Source: Gordonia sp. OPL2 (GTDB lineage: Bacteria > Actinomycetota > Actinomycetes > Mycobacteriales > Mycobacteriaceae). From it: 64,000 nt of DNA. The stretch is taken from positions 118,283-182,282 of the forward strand of contig NZ_RKME01000009.1 of assembly GCF_003797825.1 (NCBI RefSeq), written 5' to 3'. Every line of letters starts with the position of its first letter. Positions within the stretch are counted from its first letter, which is position 1. Made by a program: the position numbers and the translations under genes. The notes below the pieces were generated by a model that searched no databases, was not told the origin of the DNA, and saw nothing but the letters and a program-made list of their open reading frames with translations. This document shows positions 7,978-16,514 of this stretch, piece after piece.

Positions 7978-8513
7978 CGGTTCGGTCCTCGTATCCGGAC
8001 GAAGGTGCGGTAGTGATCGTCGGTGTACCAGGCGGTTCCGTCGCTGCCGGTGACGATCCGTTCGGCGTCGCGGCTGCGGCCCGGCTCCTTGGCGTTGACG
8101 TCCCACTCGCGGTAGGTGATCCGCCGGCCGTCGGTTCCGGTGACCGGGAGGTTGCGCTCGTTGTTGCGAAAGACGGTGCCGCCGCGTGTTCCCGGGGCGT
8201 TCGCGGCCTCGGGCCAGTCGCCGGAGTCGATCAGTGTCAGTGTCGCGAGCACGTGGGCGGGTACTGCGGTGGTCGACGACGACGTGCGGGTCGATGTTCC
8301 TGCGTCCCCTGCGTCCCCTGCGGACGTTGCCCCTGCGGACGAGGTTGCCGGGGTCGTCGTCGACGAGGTGGCGGATGCGGTGTCCGCGTCGGCCGAGTCG
8401 GTGTCGGCCTCGGTGTCGATGAGCCAGAGGAGTGCCCCGACGATCGCGACGAGGACCACCGCGACTGCGGACACGATCACCTGTCGTCGGGTGCGGGGTG
8501 TGCCGTCGGCCAT
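7974..8513 (-). CDS. Exported or membrane-anchored barnase-like ribonuclease (N1/T1 family)
   Basis: The 179-residue protein has a short basic N-terminus, a hydrophobic segment at about residues 12-31, a Ser/Thr/Ala-rich linker to about residue 80, and a C-terminal microbial ribonuclease domain. The barnase residues are present as Glu136 (YREWDV), Arg152 (AERIV) and His167 (TDDHYRTF), with spacing close to barnase Glu73, Arg87 and His102. It is therefore predicted to be active and to act outside the membrane, either secreted or tethered. The ATG overlaps the acetyltransferase stop as TGATG, with GGAGG just upstream. It overlaps barstar by 4 nt. It may be used in competition or nutrient scavenging; that is inference. 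Confidence 0.85.
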   Translation of the reverse strand: MADGTPRTRRQVIVSAVAVVLVAIVGALLWLIDTEADTDSADADTASATSSTTTPATSSAGATSAGDAGDAGTSTRTSSSTTAVPAHVLATLTLIDSGDWPEAANAPGTRGGTVFRNNERNLPVTGTDGRRITYREWDVNAKEPGRSRDAERIVTGSDGTAWYTDDHYRTFVRIRGPNR

Positions 8514-9526
8514 CACACCTCCACGTAACGGTAGCTGTGGTGCAGTCCGAAACCCAGTGTCCGGTACCATGTCCCGGCCACTCGGTTGTCGGCTTCCACC
8601 TGCACGTAGATCCGCTGCGCGCCGTGATCGGCACCCCAGCCGACGAGGGACGCCATGACGTCGGATGCGAGACCTCGCCGACGGTGATCGGGTGCGGTCC
8701 ACAACGCGGTGATTCCCAGCCATGGTGTGCCGTCGGCGGATTCGGTGACCGTCGCTCGGCCGATGGAGACCGGCGTGTCGTCGCCGACGGTGGCCGCCGT
8801 CAGCGGACCTCTCGATGCCCCCACCACTGCCGCGGCGGAGTCGAGGTCGACGTCGTCACCCCGATAGGCCCGTAGCCAGGCCGCGGTCGGGGCGTCGTCG
8901 AGACGGACGGCGTCGGACCCCGCTGCCGGGAAATCGGCGATCTCGCGGGTGAGGAACTGGACGTCGCCGCTGCGCTCGGTCCCGTCGATCTGTCCGGCGG
9001 GGATCAGTCGGTCGGCGACCACGACGAGGGCCGGCAGCCCGCGGGCGGCATACCACTCGCGCAGCGCGGCGAGCGTGTCCGCATCGGTGCCGGCGCCGAA
9101 CTCGACGGGTACTGCGGAATTGGCGCGCCTCGTGAACCCGTGTCCGGCGCGCAGCAACCACCCCGACAGCATTGCCGACTCGGCGCCCGGCCATGCGGCT
9201 GCGGCGGCGACCTCGGCGGATCGGATCTCGGAGTTGCGCACCGTGACCCGCGACAGCAGGCGGACCGACGTGACCGCCGACCGCGGAATCGACTCCGGGG
9301 CGCCGTCGCGCTCGACGACCAGCGGATCACCGTCGTCGAGCAGGATGCCGGTCACGTCGGACAGCGCGGCCGCCCGGTCGCCTCGCCAGTCGTCGGGGGT
9401 GGCATCACCGAGGCGGTACCGCACCACGATCCGGTCGCCGACGAAGGGGTCCGTACCGCCGGCCCCGGAACTGTCGGCCCCGGAACTGCGGGCCCCGGAA
9501 CCGCCCGCGCCGCCACTCGGTGTCAC
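8513..9526 (-). CDS. GNAT family N-acetyltransferase (Rv0428c-like)
   Basis: The 337-residue protein ends in a GNAT domain with the acetyl-CoA-binding pyrophosphate loop DHRRRGLAS and the closing WYRTLGFGLHHSYRYVEV typical of the family. The N-terminal part is Gly/Ala/Ser-rich for about 25 residues and then continues as a family-specific domain. Position next to def and xthA matches Rv0428c of M. tuberculosis. It follows def by 10 bp and is coupled to the RNase gene by TGATG. The acetyl acceptor is unknown. Confidence 0.85.
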   Translation of the reverse strand: MTPSGGAGGSGARSSGADSSGAGGTDPFVGDRIVVRYRLGDATPDDWRGDRAAALSDVTGILLDDGDPLVVERDGAPESIPRSAVTSVRLLSRVTVRNSEIRSAEVAAAAAWPGAESAMLSGWLLRAGHGFTRRANSAVPVEFGAGTDADTLAALREWYAARGLPALVVVADRLIPAGQIDGTERSGDVQFLTREIADFPAAGSDAVRLDDAPTAAWLRAYRGDDVDLDSAAAVVGASRGPLTAATVGDDTPVSIGRATVTESADGTPWLGITALWTAPDHRRRGLASDVMASLVGWGADHGAQRIYVQVEADNRVAGTWYRTLGFGLHHSYRYVEV

Positions 9527-9536
9527 GGCGGCGGTG

Positions 9537-10154
9537 TCAGTCGTCGTCTTCGTCGTCGTCGTGGCCGAACGGGTCGGAGACCGTGCCCGGCGTCCACGTC
9601 AGCCCGGGCACACCCCAGCCCTGACGCTTGACGGCTTTCTTCGCGGCCCGCGCATTGCGCCCGACCAGCACATCGACGTACAGGTATCCGTCGAGGTGAC
9701 CGACCTCGTGCTGCAACATCCGGGCGAAGAACCCGGTGCCCTCGACGACGACCTCCTCGCCGTTGCGGTCGACGCCGGTGACCCGCGCCCAGTCGGCGCG
9801 ACCGGTGGGGAACTGCTCGCCCGGAACGGACAGGCAGCCCTCGTCGTTGTCGTCCGGGTCGGGCATCGTCTCCGGGATCTCGGAGGTCTCCAGCACCGGG
9901 TTGATCACCTCGCCGCGGCGACGGCGGACCGCGGCCCGTTCCCCATCGGGGCAGTCGTAGACGAACATCCGTTTGCTCACGCCGACCTGGTTGGCGGCCA
10001 GTCCGACACCGTGGGCGGCGTCCATCGTCTGGTACATGTCGTCGAGGAGGGTCACGAGGTCCGCGGCCGGCCGGCGGTCGGCGTCGAGTTCGACGAGTTC
10101 CGTCGGGTGGTGCAACACCGGTTCACCGATGATGCAGATCGGGAGAATTGCCAT
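9537..10154 (-). CDS. def: Peptide deformylase
   Basis: The 205-residue enzyme has all three deformylase motifs: [10 protein letters not shown] at 49-58, EGCLS with Cys107, and HEVGH with His149, Glu150 and His153. Cys107 and the two His residues bind the metal, and Glu150 is the catalytic base. It removes the formyl group from nascent proteins. A C-terminal tail rich in Asp and Glu follows the catalytic domain. It leads a minus-strand run through the acetyltransferase, RNase, barstar and xthA, and diverges from the DUF3263 gene across about 230 bp that must hold both promoters. Confidence 0.95.
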   Translation of the reverse strand: MAILPICIIGEPVLHHPTELVELDADRRPAADLVTLLDDMYQTMDAAHGVGLAANQVGVSKRMFVYDCPDGERAAVRRRRGEVINPVLETSEIPETMPDPDDNDEGCLSVPGEQFPTGRADWARVTGVDRNGEEVVVEGTGFFARMLQHEVGHLDGYLYVDVLVGRNARAAKKAVKRQGWGVPGLTWTPGTVSDPFGHDDDEDDD

Positions 10155-10384
10155 GCGGGACAGATTACCGACGGGCTCACACCGACCGTTCACTCGTGGC
10201 GAGTCACACCGCGAACCGGCTCGCCGATCGTGGTTAGATGAGCACCGAACCACATTGCTGTGATTTGTTCGGCGACCTGAATCAACCGGTTCGGTGACGG
10301 TGATCCGGACCGGCCCAGTGGACCGGGGTGGGGCGCCGACGATTCGGCGGTGTGATGTGCACGAGGCGATCTTGAGGGAGCGAG

Positions 10385-10747
10385 ATGGACGGCGCAGCTG
10401 CGCGAAGCCAGAAGCAGGGCGATCAACCCACATCCACCAACGATTCCGCCGAGCCGACGACGAACGCCGCCGACCCCCATGAGGTCGGGGCAGACGGCCT
10501 GTCCCGCCGCGAACACGACATCCTGTCGTTCGAGCGGCAGTGGTGGAAATACGCCGGCGCCAAAGAAGAGGCGATCAAGGAACTCTTCGGATTGTCGGCC
10601 ACCCGCTACTACCAGGTTCTCAACGCACTCGTCGACCGCCCGGAGGCGCTCGCCGCCGATCCGATGCTGGTCAAGCGTCTGCGCCGCCTGCGGGCCTCGC
10701 GACAGAAGGCCCGTGCGGCACGTCGGCTCGGGTTCGAGATCACCTGA
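10385..10747 (+). CDS. DUF3263 family protein (Rv0430-like)
   Basis: The 120-residue protein has an acidic, low-complexity N-terminal 40 residues and then the conserved DUF3263 core, including [21 protein letters not shown] and [20 protein letters not shown]. The core looks like a small helical, possibly DNA-binding, fold, but no function is established that I can name. The ATG has GAGGGAG upstream. It matches Rv0430 in position, between def and the LytR_C gene. Confidence 0.8.
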   Translation: MDGAAARSQKQGDQPTSTNDSAEPTTNAADPHEVGADGLSRREHDILSFERQWWKYAGAKEEAIKELFGLSATRYYQVLNALVDRPEALAADPMLVKRLRRLRASRQKARAARRLGFEIT

Positions 10748-10816
10748 TCCGTCGGTGCCTGCGACACCGCCGACCGCGCCGGGCCGCCCGCCGGAAGTCA
10801 AGTAAGGTTCTCGGTG

Positions 10817-11302
10817 ATGAATCCTGATCGCGAACCGAGTCGCCTGCCGTTGCGGGCAGGAGCCATGCTCCTGCTGGCGGTCGCCATCGTCTTCGTGGGA
10901 CTGGGCTGGCATTCGGCCGCCACCAGCGGCGACGATCCGGAGAAGGATCTCGAGGCCGCGCAGACCCAGGTGACGACGACGGCGGCACCCACCAGCAGCG
11001 CCACCTCGTCGTCGGCGTCGGCGTCGGCGGACACGCCCGAACTGTGTGTCTTCAATGCCGGCTCGGTCTCCGGACTGGCCGGCGAGGTGACCGACTCGTT
11101 GAAGGGCAAGGGTTTCCAGACGGCGGAGCCCAGCAACCTGACCACATCGTCGGTCACCGAGAACACGGTGTTCTACGACGAGGGCCAGAAGTCGGCCGCC
11201 GACGAAGTGGCCGCCGCACTCGGCGACGCCAGCGTCGACCCGCGCCCGTCGTCGTTCACCCAGTGTTCCGACGGCATCCCCGTCATCGTGGTCACCCGAT
11301 GA
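10817..11302 (+). CDS. Membrane-anchored LytR_C domain protein (Rv0431-like)
   Basis: The protein of about 161 residues has one N-terminal transmembrane segment (residues 11-30), a Thr/Ser/Ala-rich linker, and a C-terminal LytR_C domain starting at ELCVFNAGS. In this order LytR_C domains are often attached to cell-wall enzymes, but this protein has no catalytic LCP domain. It probably acts outside the membrane. GTG at 10814 is an equally possible start. A TAAGGT box at 10803-10808 could be the -10 of a nearly leaderless transcript, or AAGG could act as a weak ribosome site. Confidence 0.8.
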   Translation: MNPDREPSRLPLRAGAMLLLAVAIVFVGLGWHSAATSGDDPEKDLEAAQTQVTTTAAPTSSATSSSASASADTPELCVFNAGSVSGLAGEVTDSLKGKGFQTAEPSNLTTSSVTENTVFYDEGQKSAADEVAAALGDASVDPRPSSFTQCSDGIPVIVVTR

Positions 11303-11382
11303 CCGCCGTCTCTACCGGCGACCGCGCCCGGCGCACAGACCCCGACAGCAGCTCGGCCCGTTGAATGATCACAAGGAGTGAC

Positions 11383-12051
11383 ATGACCGCCAGTTCGATC
11401 CGAATCCGTCGCACGCTCGCCGTGCTCGCCTCAGCCGGCATCGTCGGCGGTGCGCTGGCGGCCTGCACCCCGGACGAGCCGCCGACCGACGCCCCCGGCA
11501 CCACACCGTCGGTGGTCACCGGCAACCAGGCACCTCCGGGGGAGGTCGATGACGCCGACGGTATCGGTTCGTCGCCGAAGGGCAACGCCACCGCCAACCT
11601 CATCGACGACGACGGCAAGACCGTGGGCGAGGCCGTCTTCACGCCGAGCGGGTCGTCGGTCAAGGTCGACGTCCGGGTCAACGCGGAGAGCGGCATCCCT
11701 GCCGGCTTCCACGGCATGCACATCCATCAGAACGGCGTCTGCCAGACCGGCGGCAGCGAGGCCTTCAGCAGCGCTGGCAGTCACCTGCAGGTCAACGGCC
11801 GCACCAGCCACCCGTCCAGCGGTGATCTGGTGTCGATCAACGTTCTGAAGGACGGCACGGGCGAGACCGTCACCACGACCGACGCGGTGAACCTCGAGCA
11901 GATCGTCGGCAAGGCCATCGTCATCCACGAGAAGGCCGACAACTTCGCCAACATCCCGACGCGGTATGCCCCGGCACCCGACGAGCAGACGATGAAGACC
12001 GGCGATGCGGGCAGCCGTCTCGCATGCGGCGTCATCGAGGCGCACGAGTAG
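11383..12051 (+). CDS. sodC: Cu-dependent superoxide dismutase, lipoprotein, zinc site incomplete
   Basis: The 222-residue precursor has a lipobox LAAC with Cys28, so it should be anchored outside the membrane and detoxify external superoxide. The copper ligands are His113 and His115 (FHGMHIHQNG), His134 (GSHLQVNG) and His182 (IHEKADN). In the zinc loop the usual third His is absent: SHPSSGDL has Ser where classical enzymes have His. The mycobacterial SodC, which works without zinc, shows the same pattern. AAGGAG lies 4 nt before the ATG at 11383. It occupies the Rv0432 position. Confidence 0.92.
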   Translation: MTASSIRIRRTLAVLASAGIVGGALAACTPDEPPTDAPGTTPSVVTGNQAPPGEVDDADGIGSSPKGNATANLIDDDGKTVGEAVFTPSGSSVKVDVRVNAESGIPAGFHGMHIHQNGVCQTGGSEAFSSAGSHLQVNGRTSHPSSGDLVSINVLKDGTGETVTTTDAVNLEQIVGKAIVIHEKADNFANIPTRYAPAPDEQTMKTGDAGSRLACGVIEAHE

Positions 12052-12054
12052 GTC

Positions 12055-13179
12055 GTGATCCAGCCGATCGAGTTCGACGGCTCGCCGACCCCGTCGCTGG
12101 GTGTCGAATGGGAATTCGCCCTCACCGACAAGGTCACTGGTGATCTGTCGAATTCGGCGGCCGACCTCTTCGCGCTGGTCTCCGAGCACGTGCCGGCCCG
12201 CCGCGACAAGGTCCACAAGGAGTTGCTGCGCAACACCGTCGAGATCGTCACCGGCATCTGCCGGGACACGCCCGAGGCGATGGCGGATCTGTCGGCGACC
12301 CTCGACGCGGTGCGCGGACTCACCGAGGAGTTGGGCGTCGACCTGTACGGGGCGGGCACGCACCCGTTCGCGCAGTGGTCGACGCAGCTGCTCACCGAGG
12401 GGCACCGCTACGCGGAGCTGATCGAGCGCACCCAGTGGTGGGGACGGCAGATGCTGATCTGGGGTGTGCATGTGCACGTGGGGATCAGCCACCGCGACAA
12501 GGTGCTTCCCATCCTCGGGTCGCTGCTGAACTACTATCCGCACCTGCTGGCGCTGTCGGCGTCGTCACCGATGTGGGCGGGCCAGGACACCAATTACGCC
12601 AGCAACCGCGCGATGATGTTCCAGCAGTTGCCGACGGCCGGACTGCCCTTCCAGTTCGCCACCTGGGCCGAGTTCGAGTCGTTCGTCACCGATCAGAAGA
12701 CCACCGGCATCATCGATCACCTCAACGAGATCCGTTGGGACATCAGGCCGTCACCGCATCTGGGCACCATCGAGGTGCGGGTGTGCGACGGGCTGACCAA
12801 CCTCACCGAGTTGTCGGCGCTGGTGGCGTTCATCCACTGTCTCGTCGTCGACCTCGATCGTCGCTTCTCCGCCGGCGAAGAGCTGCCGCAGATGGCGCCG
12901 TGGCTGGTGCAGGAGAACAAGTGGCGTGCCGCGCGATACGGACTCGATGCCATCGTCATCCTCGACGCCCAGTGCCGCGAACGCCTCGTCACCGACGACC
13001 TCGCCGAACTACTCGAGCGGCTCGAACCGATTGCGCGCGAACTCAATTGCGTCGACGAACTGTCCCGGGTCGCCGACATCGTCTCAGCGGGGGCGAGTTA
13101 TCAACGCCAGCGCGAGGTCTACCGCCAGACCGGTGACCTCCGTGCGGTGGTGAGTTCGGTGGTCGACGAGCTCAGGTGA
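12055..13179 (+). CDS. ybdK: YbdK-type carboxylate-amine ligase (glutamate-cysteine ligase family 2)
   Basis: The 374-residue protein reads as the GCS2 fold: LGVEWEFAL near the N-terminus, the HVHVGI strand with metal-binding His residues, and SPMWAGQDT and EVRVCDGLT later. E. coli YbdK has weak glutamate-cysteine ligase activity, and the physiological substrate of actinobacterial members is not settled. The GTG start lies 3 bp after the sodC stop, so the two genes are probably co-transcribed. It matches Rv0433. Confidence 0.88.
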   Translation: MIQPIEFDGSPTPSLGVEWEFALTDKVTGDLSNSAADLFALVSEHVPARRDKVHKELLRNTVEIVTGICRDTPEAMADLSATLDAVRGLTEELGVDLYGAGTHPFAQWSTQLLTEGHRYAELIERTQWWGRQMLIWGVHVHVGISHRDKVLPILGSLLNYYPHLLALSASSPMWAGQDTNYASNRAMMFQQLPTAGLPFQFATWAEFESFVTDQKTTGIIDHLNEIRWDIRPSPHLGTIEVRVCDGLTNLTELSALVAFIHCLVVDLDRRFSAGEELPQMAPWLVQENKWRAARYGLDAIVILDAQCRERLVTDDLAELLERLEPIARELNCVDELSRVADIVSAGASYQRQREVYRQTGDLRAVVSSVVDELR

Positions 13180-13189
13180 CCTCGTCGCC

Positions 13190-13354
13190 GTCGAAGGCTC
13201 GCGCTCGCCTTTCGCGCCGGGCCGTCGAGGGCTCGCGCTCGCCTTTCGCGCCGGGCCGTCGAGGGCTCGCGCTCGCCTTTCGCGCCGGGCCGTCGAGGGC
13301 TCGCGCTCGCCTTTCGCGCCGGGCCGTCGAGGGCTCGCGCTCGCCTTTCGCGCC
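13190..13354. repeat. 34-bp tandem repeat, four full copies plus a partial fifth
   Basis: Copies begin at 13190, 13224, 13258, 13292 and 13326, each starting GTCGAGGGCTCGCGCTCGCC and ending TTTCGCGCCGGGCC. The first differs by one base, and the others are identical until the fifth breaks off after about 28 bp. The period is not a multiple of three. It starts 10 bp after the ybdK stop, in the gap between converging genes. With the next two repeat entries it fills the 401 bp without genes here. Confidence 0.95.
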
Positions 13355-13455
13355 GAGTGTGCCCAGAATTTTGCCGACCGTGCCCACGGTTTCGTCGGCG
13401 GGGCGGCGGGGAGGGTGGTGTGGGCACGGTCGGCAAAATTCAGGGCACACTCGGC
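13352..13455. repeat. Long inverted repeat with 36-bp arms
   Basis: The left arm (13352-13387) and right arm (13420-13455) are reverse complements at 35 of 36 positions, separated by 32 nt. Each arm contains an AT-rich core (GAATTTTGCC on the left) in otherwise GC-rich sequence. Transcribed from either side it would form a very stable hairpin. It could therefore be a bidirectional terminator for ybdK and the mrp operon, or the remains of a small mobile palindrome. Confidence 0.9.
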
Positions 13456-13469
13456 CTCCGTCGCTCGCT

Positions 13470-13567
13470 TTGAGTGGGCGGGTCGCCCGGGGGCGCTCGC
13501 CTTGAGTGGGCGGGTCGCCTGGCGGCGCTCGCCTTGGAGTGGGCGGACTCGGCCTCCGTCGCTCGCC
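13470..13567. repeat. 32-bp direct repeat, two copies plus a degenerate third
   Basis: TTGAGTGGGCGGGTCGCC followed by a GGCGCTCGCC tail occurs at 13470 and 13502. A changed copy starts at 13534 and ends in the same CGCTCGCC. It completes the repeat-rich gap before mrpG. Confidence 0.8.
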
Positions 13568-13580
13568 TGTGGAGCCTGGG

Positions 13581-13913
13581 CTAGTCCCGCGTACCTGACT
13601 CCATGTCGTCGCGGTCCATCAGGCCGTCGCGCGCACGCTGCTCCTGGTAGACGAGGCGGCCGATGCGGTGGGCGATGACGGGGGCGGTCATCAGCGCGAA
13701 GAGGCCGGCCAGCACCAGCATTCCGTTGTCGACGTTGTCGCCGAGCCGGATCATGGCGCCGATGAGCATCAGCAGGAGTCCGAAGGTCTGCGGTTTCGTC
13801 GATGCGTGCATGCGGCTCAACGTGTCCGGGAAGCGGAGGATGCCGATGGAGGTGGTCAACGCCATGGTGGCACCCAGGATGAGCAGGACCGACGAGATGA
13901 TGTCACCGATCAT
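13581..13913 (-). CDS. mrpG: Mrp antiporter subunit G
   Basis: The 110-residue protein has three hydrophobic segments and the MrpG/MnhG signature around GILRFPDTLSRMHASTKPQTFG. It is a small membrane subunit required for assembly and activity of the hetero-oligomeric Mrp sodium/proton antiporter. The start overlaps the mrpF stop by 4 nt. The C-terminus carries an additional charged tail of about 20 residues. Confidence 0.92.
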   Translation of the reverse strand: MIGDIISSVLLILGATMALTTSIGILRFPDTLSRMHASTKPQTFGLLLMLIGAMIRLGDNVDNGMLVLAGLFALMTAPVIAHRIGRLVYQEQRARDGLMDRDDMESGTRD

Positions 13914-14173
13914 GCTTCGTCATCCCTCACCCGGAAACGGGCGATCGCGATGGACCCGACGAAACTCACCAGCGACAGCGCGACGATGGCCGGCACGACC
14001 GTCGAGTCGCGGCTGAACGCCGCCCACGCGGCGAGACCACACATGCAGAGCGCGATGATCGTGTCGAGGGCGACGAGCCGGTCGAGGCTGGTGGGTCCGC
14101 GCAGCACGCGGATGGTCGTGAGGACGGCGGCGAGCATCAGCATGGCGCTGACGACGGCCCAGACGATGGTCAT
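13910..14173 (-). CDS. mrpF: Mrp antiporter subunit F
   Basis: The 87-residue membrane protein has three predicted helices and the MrpF motif RVLRGPTSLDRLVALD. It is one of the small subunits of the Mrp complex in the cytoplasmic membrane. The start codon at 14173 overlaps mrpE by 4 nt (ATGA), and its end overlaps mrpG, so it is tightly coupled within the operon. Confidence 0.92.
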   Translation of the reverse strand: MTIVWAVVSAMLMLAAVLTTIRVLRGPTSLDRLVALDTIIALCMCGLAAWAAFSRDSTVVPAIVALSLVSFVGSIAIARFRVRDDEA

Positions 14174-14907
14174 CGTTCCAGCTCCTCGACGGCGGGATCG
14201 GTGGCTCCGGCGACTCCGTGGGTCCGATCCGAGCGGCGCACGCGGTGGTATTCCTCGTCGATGCCGTGGTACGGACTCGGATGCCATTCGCTGTCCCGCT
14301 CGAACGCCTTGATGAACGACCGCTCGACGAAGGCGACTTGTTTGTAGAAGGCCCGCACCCGTTTCTCGCTGCGCACGTCGAAGACGTGGATGTAGAGCAT
14401 CCGGCGACGATGGTCGATCTCGAGGACCATGGTGCCGGGCACCAGGTTCAAGTAGTCGACCGCCAGCGTGAGCACCAGGTCGGACTTGATCGCGACCCGC
14501 ACCCGGACGACCGCGCCGAGCGGCGGTTTGCCGGGCCGGATCGCGGCCCAGGCCACCTGGGCGCTCGAGACGAAGAAGTCGACGATCAGCCGGAACACGA
14601 GGAGCAGCACGGTCAGCGGATGGATACGACCCTCGACCGGCACCCGCGGCAGGGGCAGGAGGGTCACGATGGCCACGGCGAGGACGAGGCCGCCGAGGAT
14701 GTTGGCCCAGGAGATGGTGCCCCACAACAACACCCAGACGAAGGTCAGGAAGGCGAGCGTCCACAGCCGGACGGCCACCTCGCGGGAGTCGCTGCCCAGC
14801 CACCGGGGAATTCGTACATGCTCGCGCAGCCAGACGTATCCGCTGACGACGTGCCAGAAGATGAACAGCAGCGAGACCCGCCAGGCGGTGATGATGCGTG
14901 CCTTCAT
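14170..14907 (-). CDS. mrpE: Mrp antiporter subunit E
   Basis: This 245-residue subunit has the MrpE core with SWANILGGLVLAVAIV, LVFRLIVDFFVSSAQVAW and the later TLAVDYLNLVPGTM. It is longer than the usual roughly 160 residues, because it has about 40 extra N-terminal residues and a charged C-terminal tail ending in VEELER. It helps assemble the Mrp complex. It overlaps mrpD and mrpF by 4 nt each. Confidence 0.92.
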   Translation of the reverse strand: MKARIITAWRVSLLFIFWHVVSGYVWLREHVRIPRWLGSDSREVAVRLWTLAFLTFVWVLLWGTISWANILGGLVLAVAIVTLLPLPRVPVEGRIHPLTVLLLVFRLIVDFFVSSAQVAWAAIRPGKPPLGAVVRVRVAIKSDLVLTLAVDYLNLVPGTMVLEIDHRRRMLYIHVFDVRSEKRVRAFYKQVAFVERSFIKAFERDSEWHPSPYHGIDEEYHRVRRSDRTHGVAGATDPAVEELER

Positions 14908-16514
14908 CGGCCCTCACCTCCGAGGACGGCTTCGATGTAGATGCCGCGGTCGGTGATGTCGGTCGCGGCACGATCGGTGAACCCGATGATCGGTCCCGCC
15001 CAGAACGTGAGGACCAGTCCGGCGGCCACCATGATCGCCGTCGGGATGACCATGCCGATCGGCATGCGGCCGACGTCGGCGCGGTCGTCGAAGGCGATGT
15101 CGGTGCTCTCGTCGATCAGCGCGGACGGTGCCTTGTCGGCGAGGTCGCCCTCGGGGGCATCGGCGCGCGGACGCCAGAACCCCTTGGTCCACACGCGGGC
15201 CACGACGTAGAGCGTCAGCAGACTCGTGACGACCGAGCCGGCGACGAGAATCCAGGCGAGTACCGAGCCGTCCTGGACGCCGGCCTCGAGCAGCGCCACC
15301 TTGCCGATGAACCCGGAGAACGGTGGGATACCGCCCAGATTGAGGGCAGGGATCAGGAACAGTGCGGCCAGGACCGGGCTCACGATCAACCCGCCCAGCC
15401 GGCGCAGCGAGGCGGACCCGGCCTGCCGTTCGATCAGGCCGACGACGAGGAACAGCGTGGTCTGCACGAGGATGTGGTGGGCGACGTAGTAGATCGCCGC
15501 CGACAACCCGAACTTCGACGACAGCGCGATGCCGAAGACCATGTAGCCGATGTGGCTGACGAGGGTGAACGACAGCAGTCGTTTGATGTCGGACTGCGCG
15601 ATCGCACCGAAGATGCCGATGAGCATGGTGAGCAACCCGGCGATCAACAGCATGTTGTCCATAGTCCCGCCGGGGAACAGCAGCGTGTGTGCCCGGACGA
15701 TCGCGTAGACGCCGACTTTGGTGAGCAAGCCGGCGAAGACGGCGGTGACCGGGGCGGGCGCGGTCGGATACGAGTCGGGCAGCCACGTCGACAGCGGGAA
15801 CACCGCAGCCTTGATGCCGAAGGCCACCAACAGCACCGCATACAGGGCGTTGCGGGTGCCGTCGGGCACGTGATCGAGGCGGGCGGCCATCTCGGCGAGG
15901 TTGAGCGTGCCCGTCGTCGCATAGGCGAACGCGATGCCGGACAAGAAGATCAGCGACGACACCATCGAGACCATCACGTACGACGCGCCGGCACGCACCC
16001 GGTCGGGACTCGCGCCGAGCGTGAGCAGCACGAAGCTCGCGGCCAGCAGCACCTCGAACGAGACGTACAGGTTGAACAGGTCGCCGGCGAGGAAGGCGTT
16101 GCAGACGCCGGCGGTGAGGATCAGATAGGTCGGCAGGAAGATCGACACCGGCTGTTGCGATGTCCCGTCGCGTATACCCTGACCGATCGCGTAGAGCACG
16201 ACGCACAGCAGCACGATCGTGGAGACCACCAGCATCAGCGCGGCCAGCTGATCGACGACGAGGGTGATGCCGAGCGGGCCGTTCGGGAAACCGCGATCAC
16301 CCCATCCGCCGATGGCCACCGCGAACGTGCCGTGTTCGTTGGTCAGGTACAGCAGCATGCACGAGGCGATGAACGCGACCGCGATGGCGCCGACGGCGAT
16401 CGCGCGTTGGAAGCGTGGACTGCGACCGCCCAGCAGCGACAGTGCGGCGGCGACCATGGGCACGAGGGTGGGCAGGGTGATGAGCACGGGCACCCAGGAG
16501 GGCTGGGGGATCAT
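14904..16514 (-). CDS. mrpD: Mrp antiporter subunit D
   Basis: The 536-residue polytopic protein belongs to the proton-translocating NuoL/M/N-like family. Visible landmarks are FNLYVSFEVLLAASFVLL, AAVFPLSTWLPDSYPTAPAPVTAVFAG with its conserved Lys-containing helix just before it, and SHIGYMVFGIAL. MrpD is one of the two subunits thought to carry ions. It overlaps mrpC and mrpE by 4 nt, consistent with strict stoichiometric translation. Confidence 0.95.
   Translation of the reverse strand: MIPQPSWVPVLITLPTLVPMVAAALSLLGGRSPRFQRAIAVGAIAVAFIASCMLLYLTNEHGTFAVAIGGWGDRGFPNGPLGITLVVDQLAALMLVVSTIVLLCVVLYAIGQGIRDGTSQQPVSIFLPTYLILTAGVCNAFLAGDLFNLYVSFEVLLAASFVLLTLGASPDRVRAGASYVMVSMVSSLIFLSGIAFAYATTGTLNLAEMAARLDHVPDGTRNALYAVLLVAFGIKAAVFPLSTWLPDSYPTAPAPVTAVFAGLLTKVGVYAIVRAHTLLFPGGTMDNMLLIAGLLTMLIGIFGAIAQSDIKRLLSFTLVSHIGYMVFGIALSSKFGLSAAIYYVAHHILVQTTLFLVVGLIERQAGSASLRRLGGLIVSPVLAALFLIPALNLGGIPPFSGFIGKVALLEAGVQDGSVLAWILVAGSVVTSLLTLYVVARVWTKGFWRPRADAPEGDLADKAPSALIDESTDIAFDDRADVGRMPIGMVIPTAIMVAAGLVLTFWAGPIIGFTDRAATDITDRGIYIEAVLGGEGR

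Noticed and set aside
13190..13354. Possible CRISPR array
   Set aside because: The 34-bp units are directly adjacent without unique spacers, and no cas gene is in the window.
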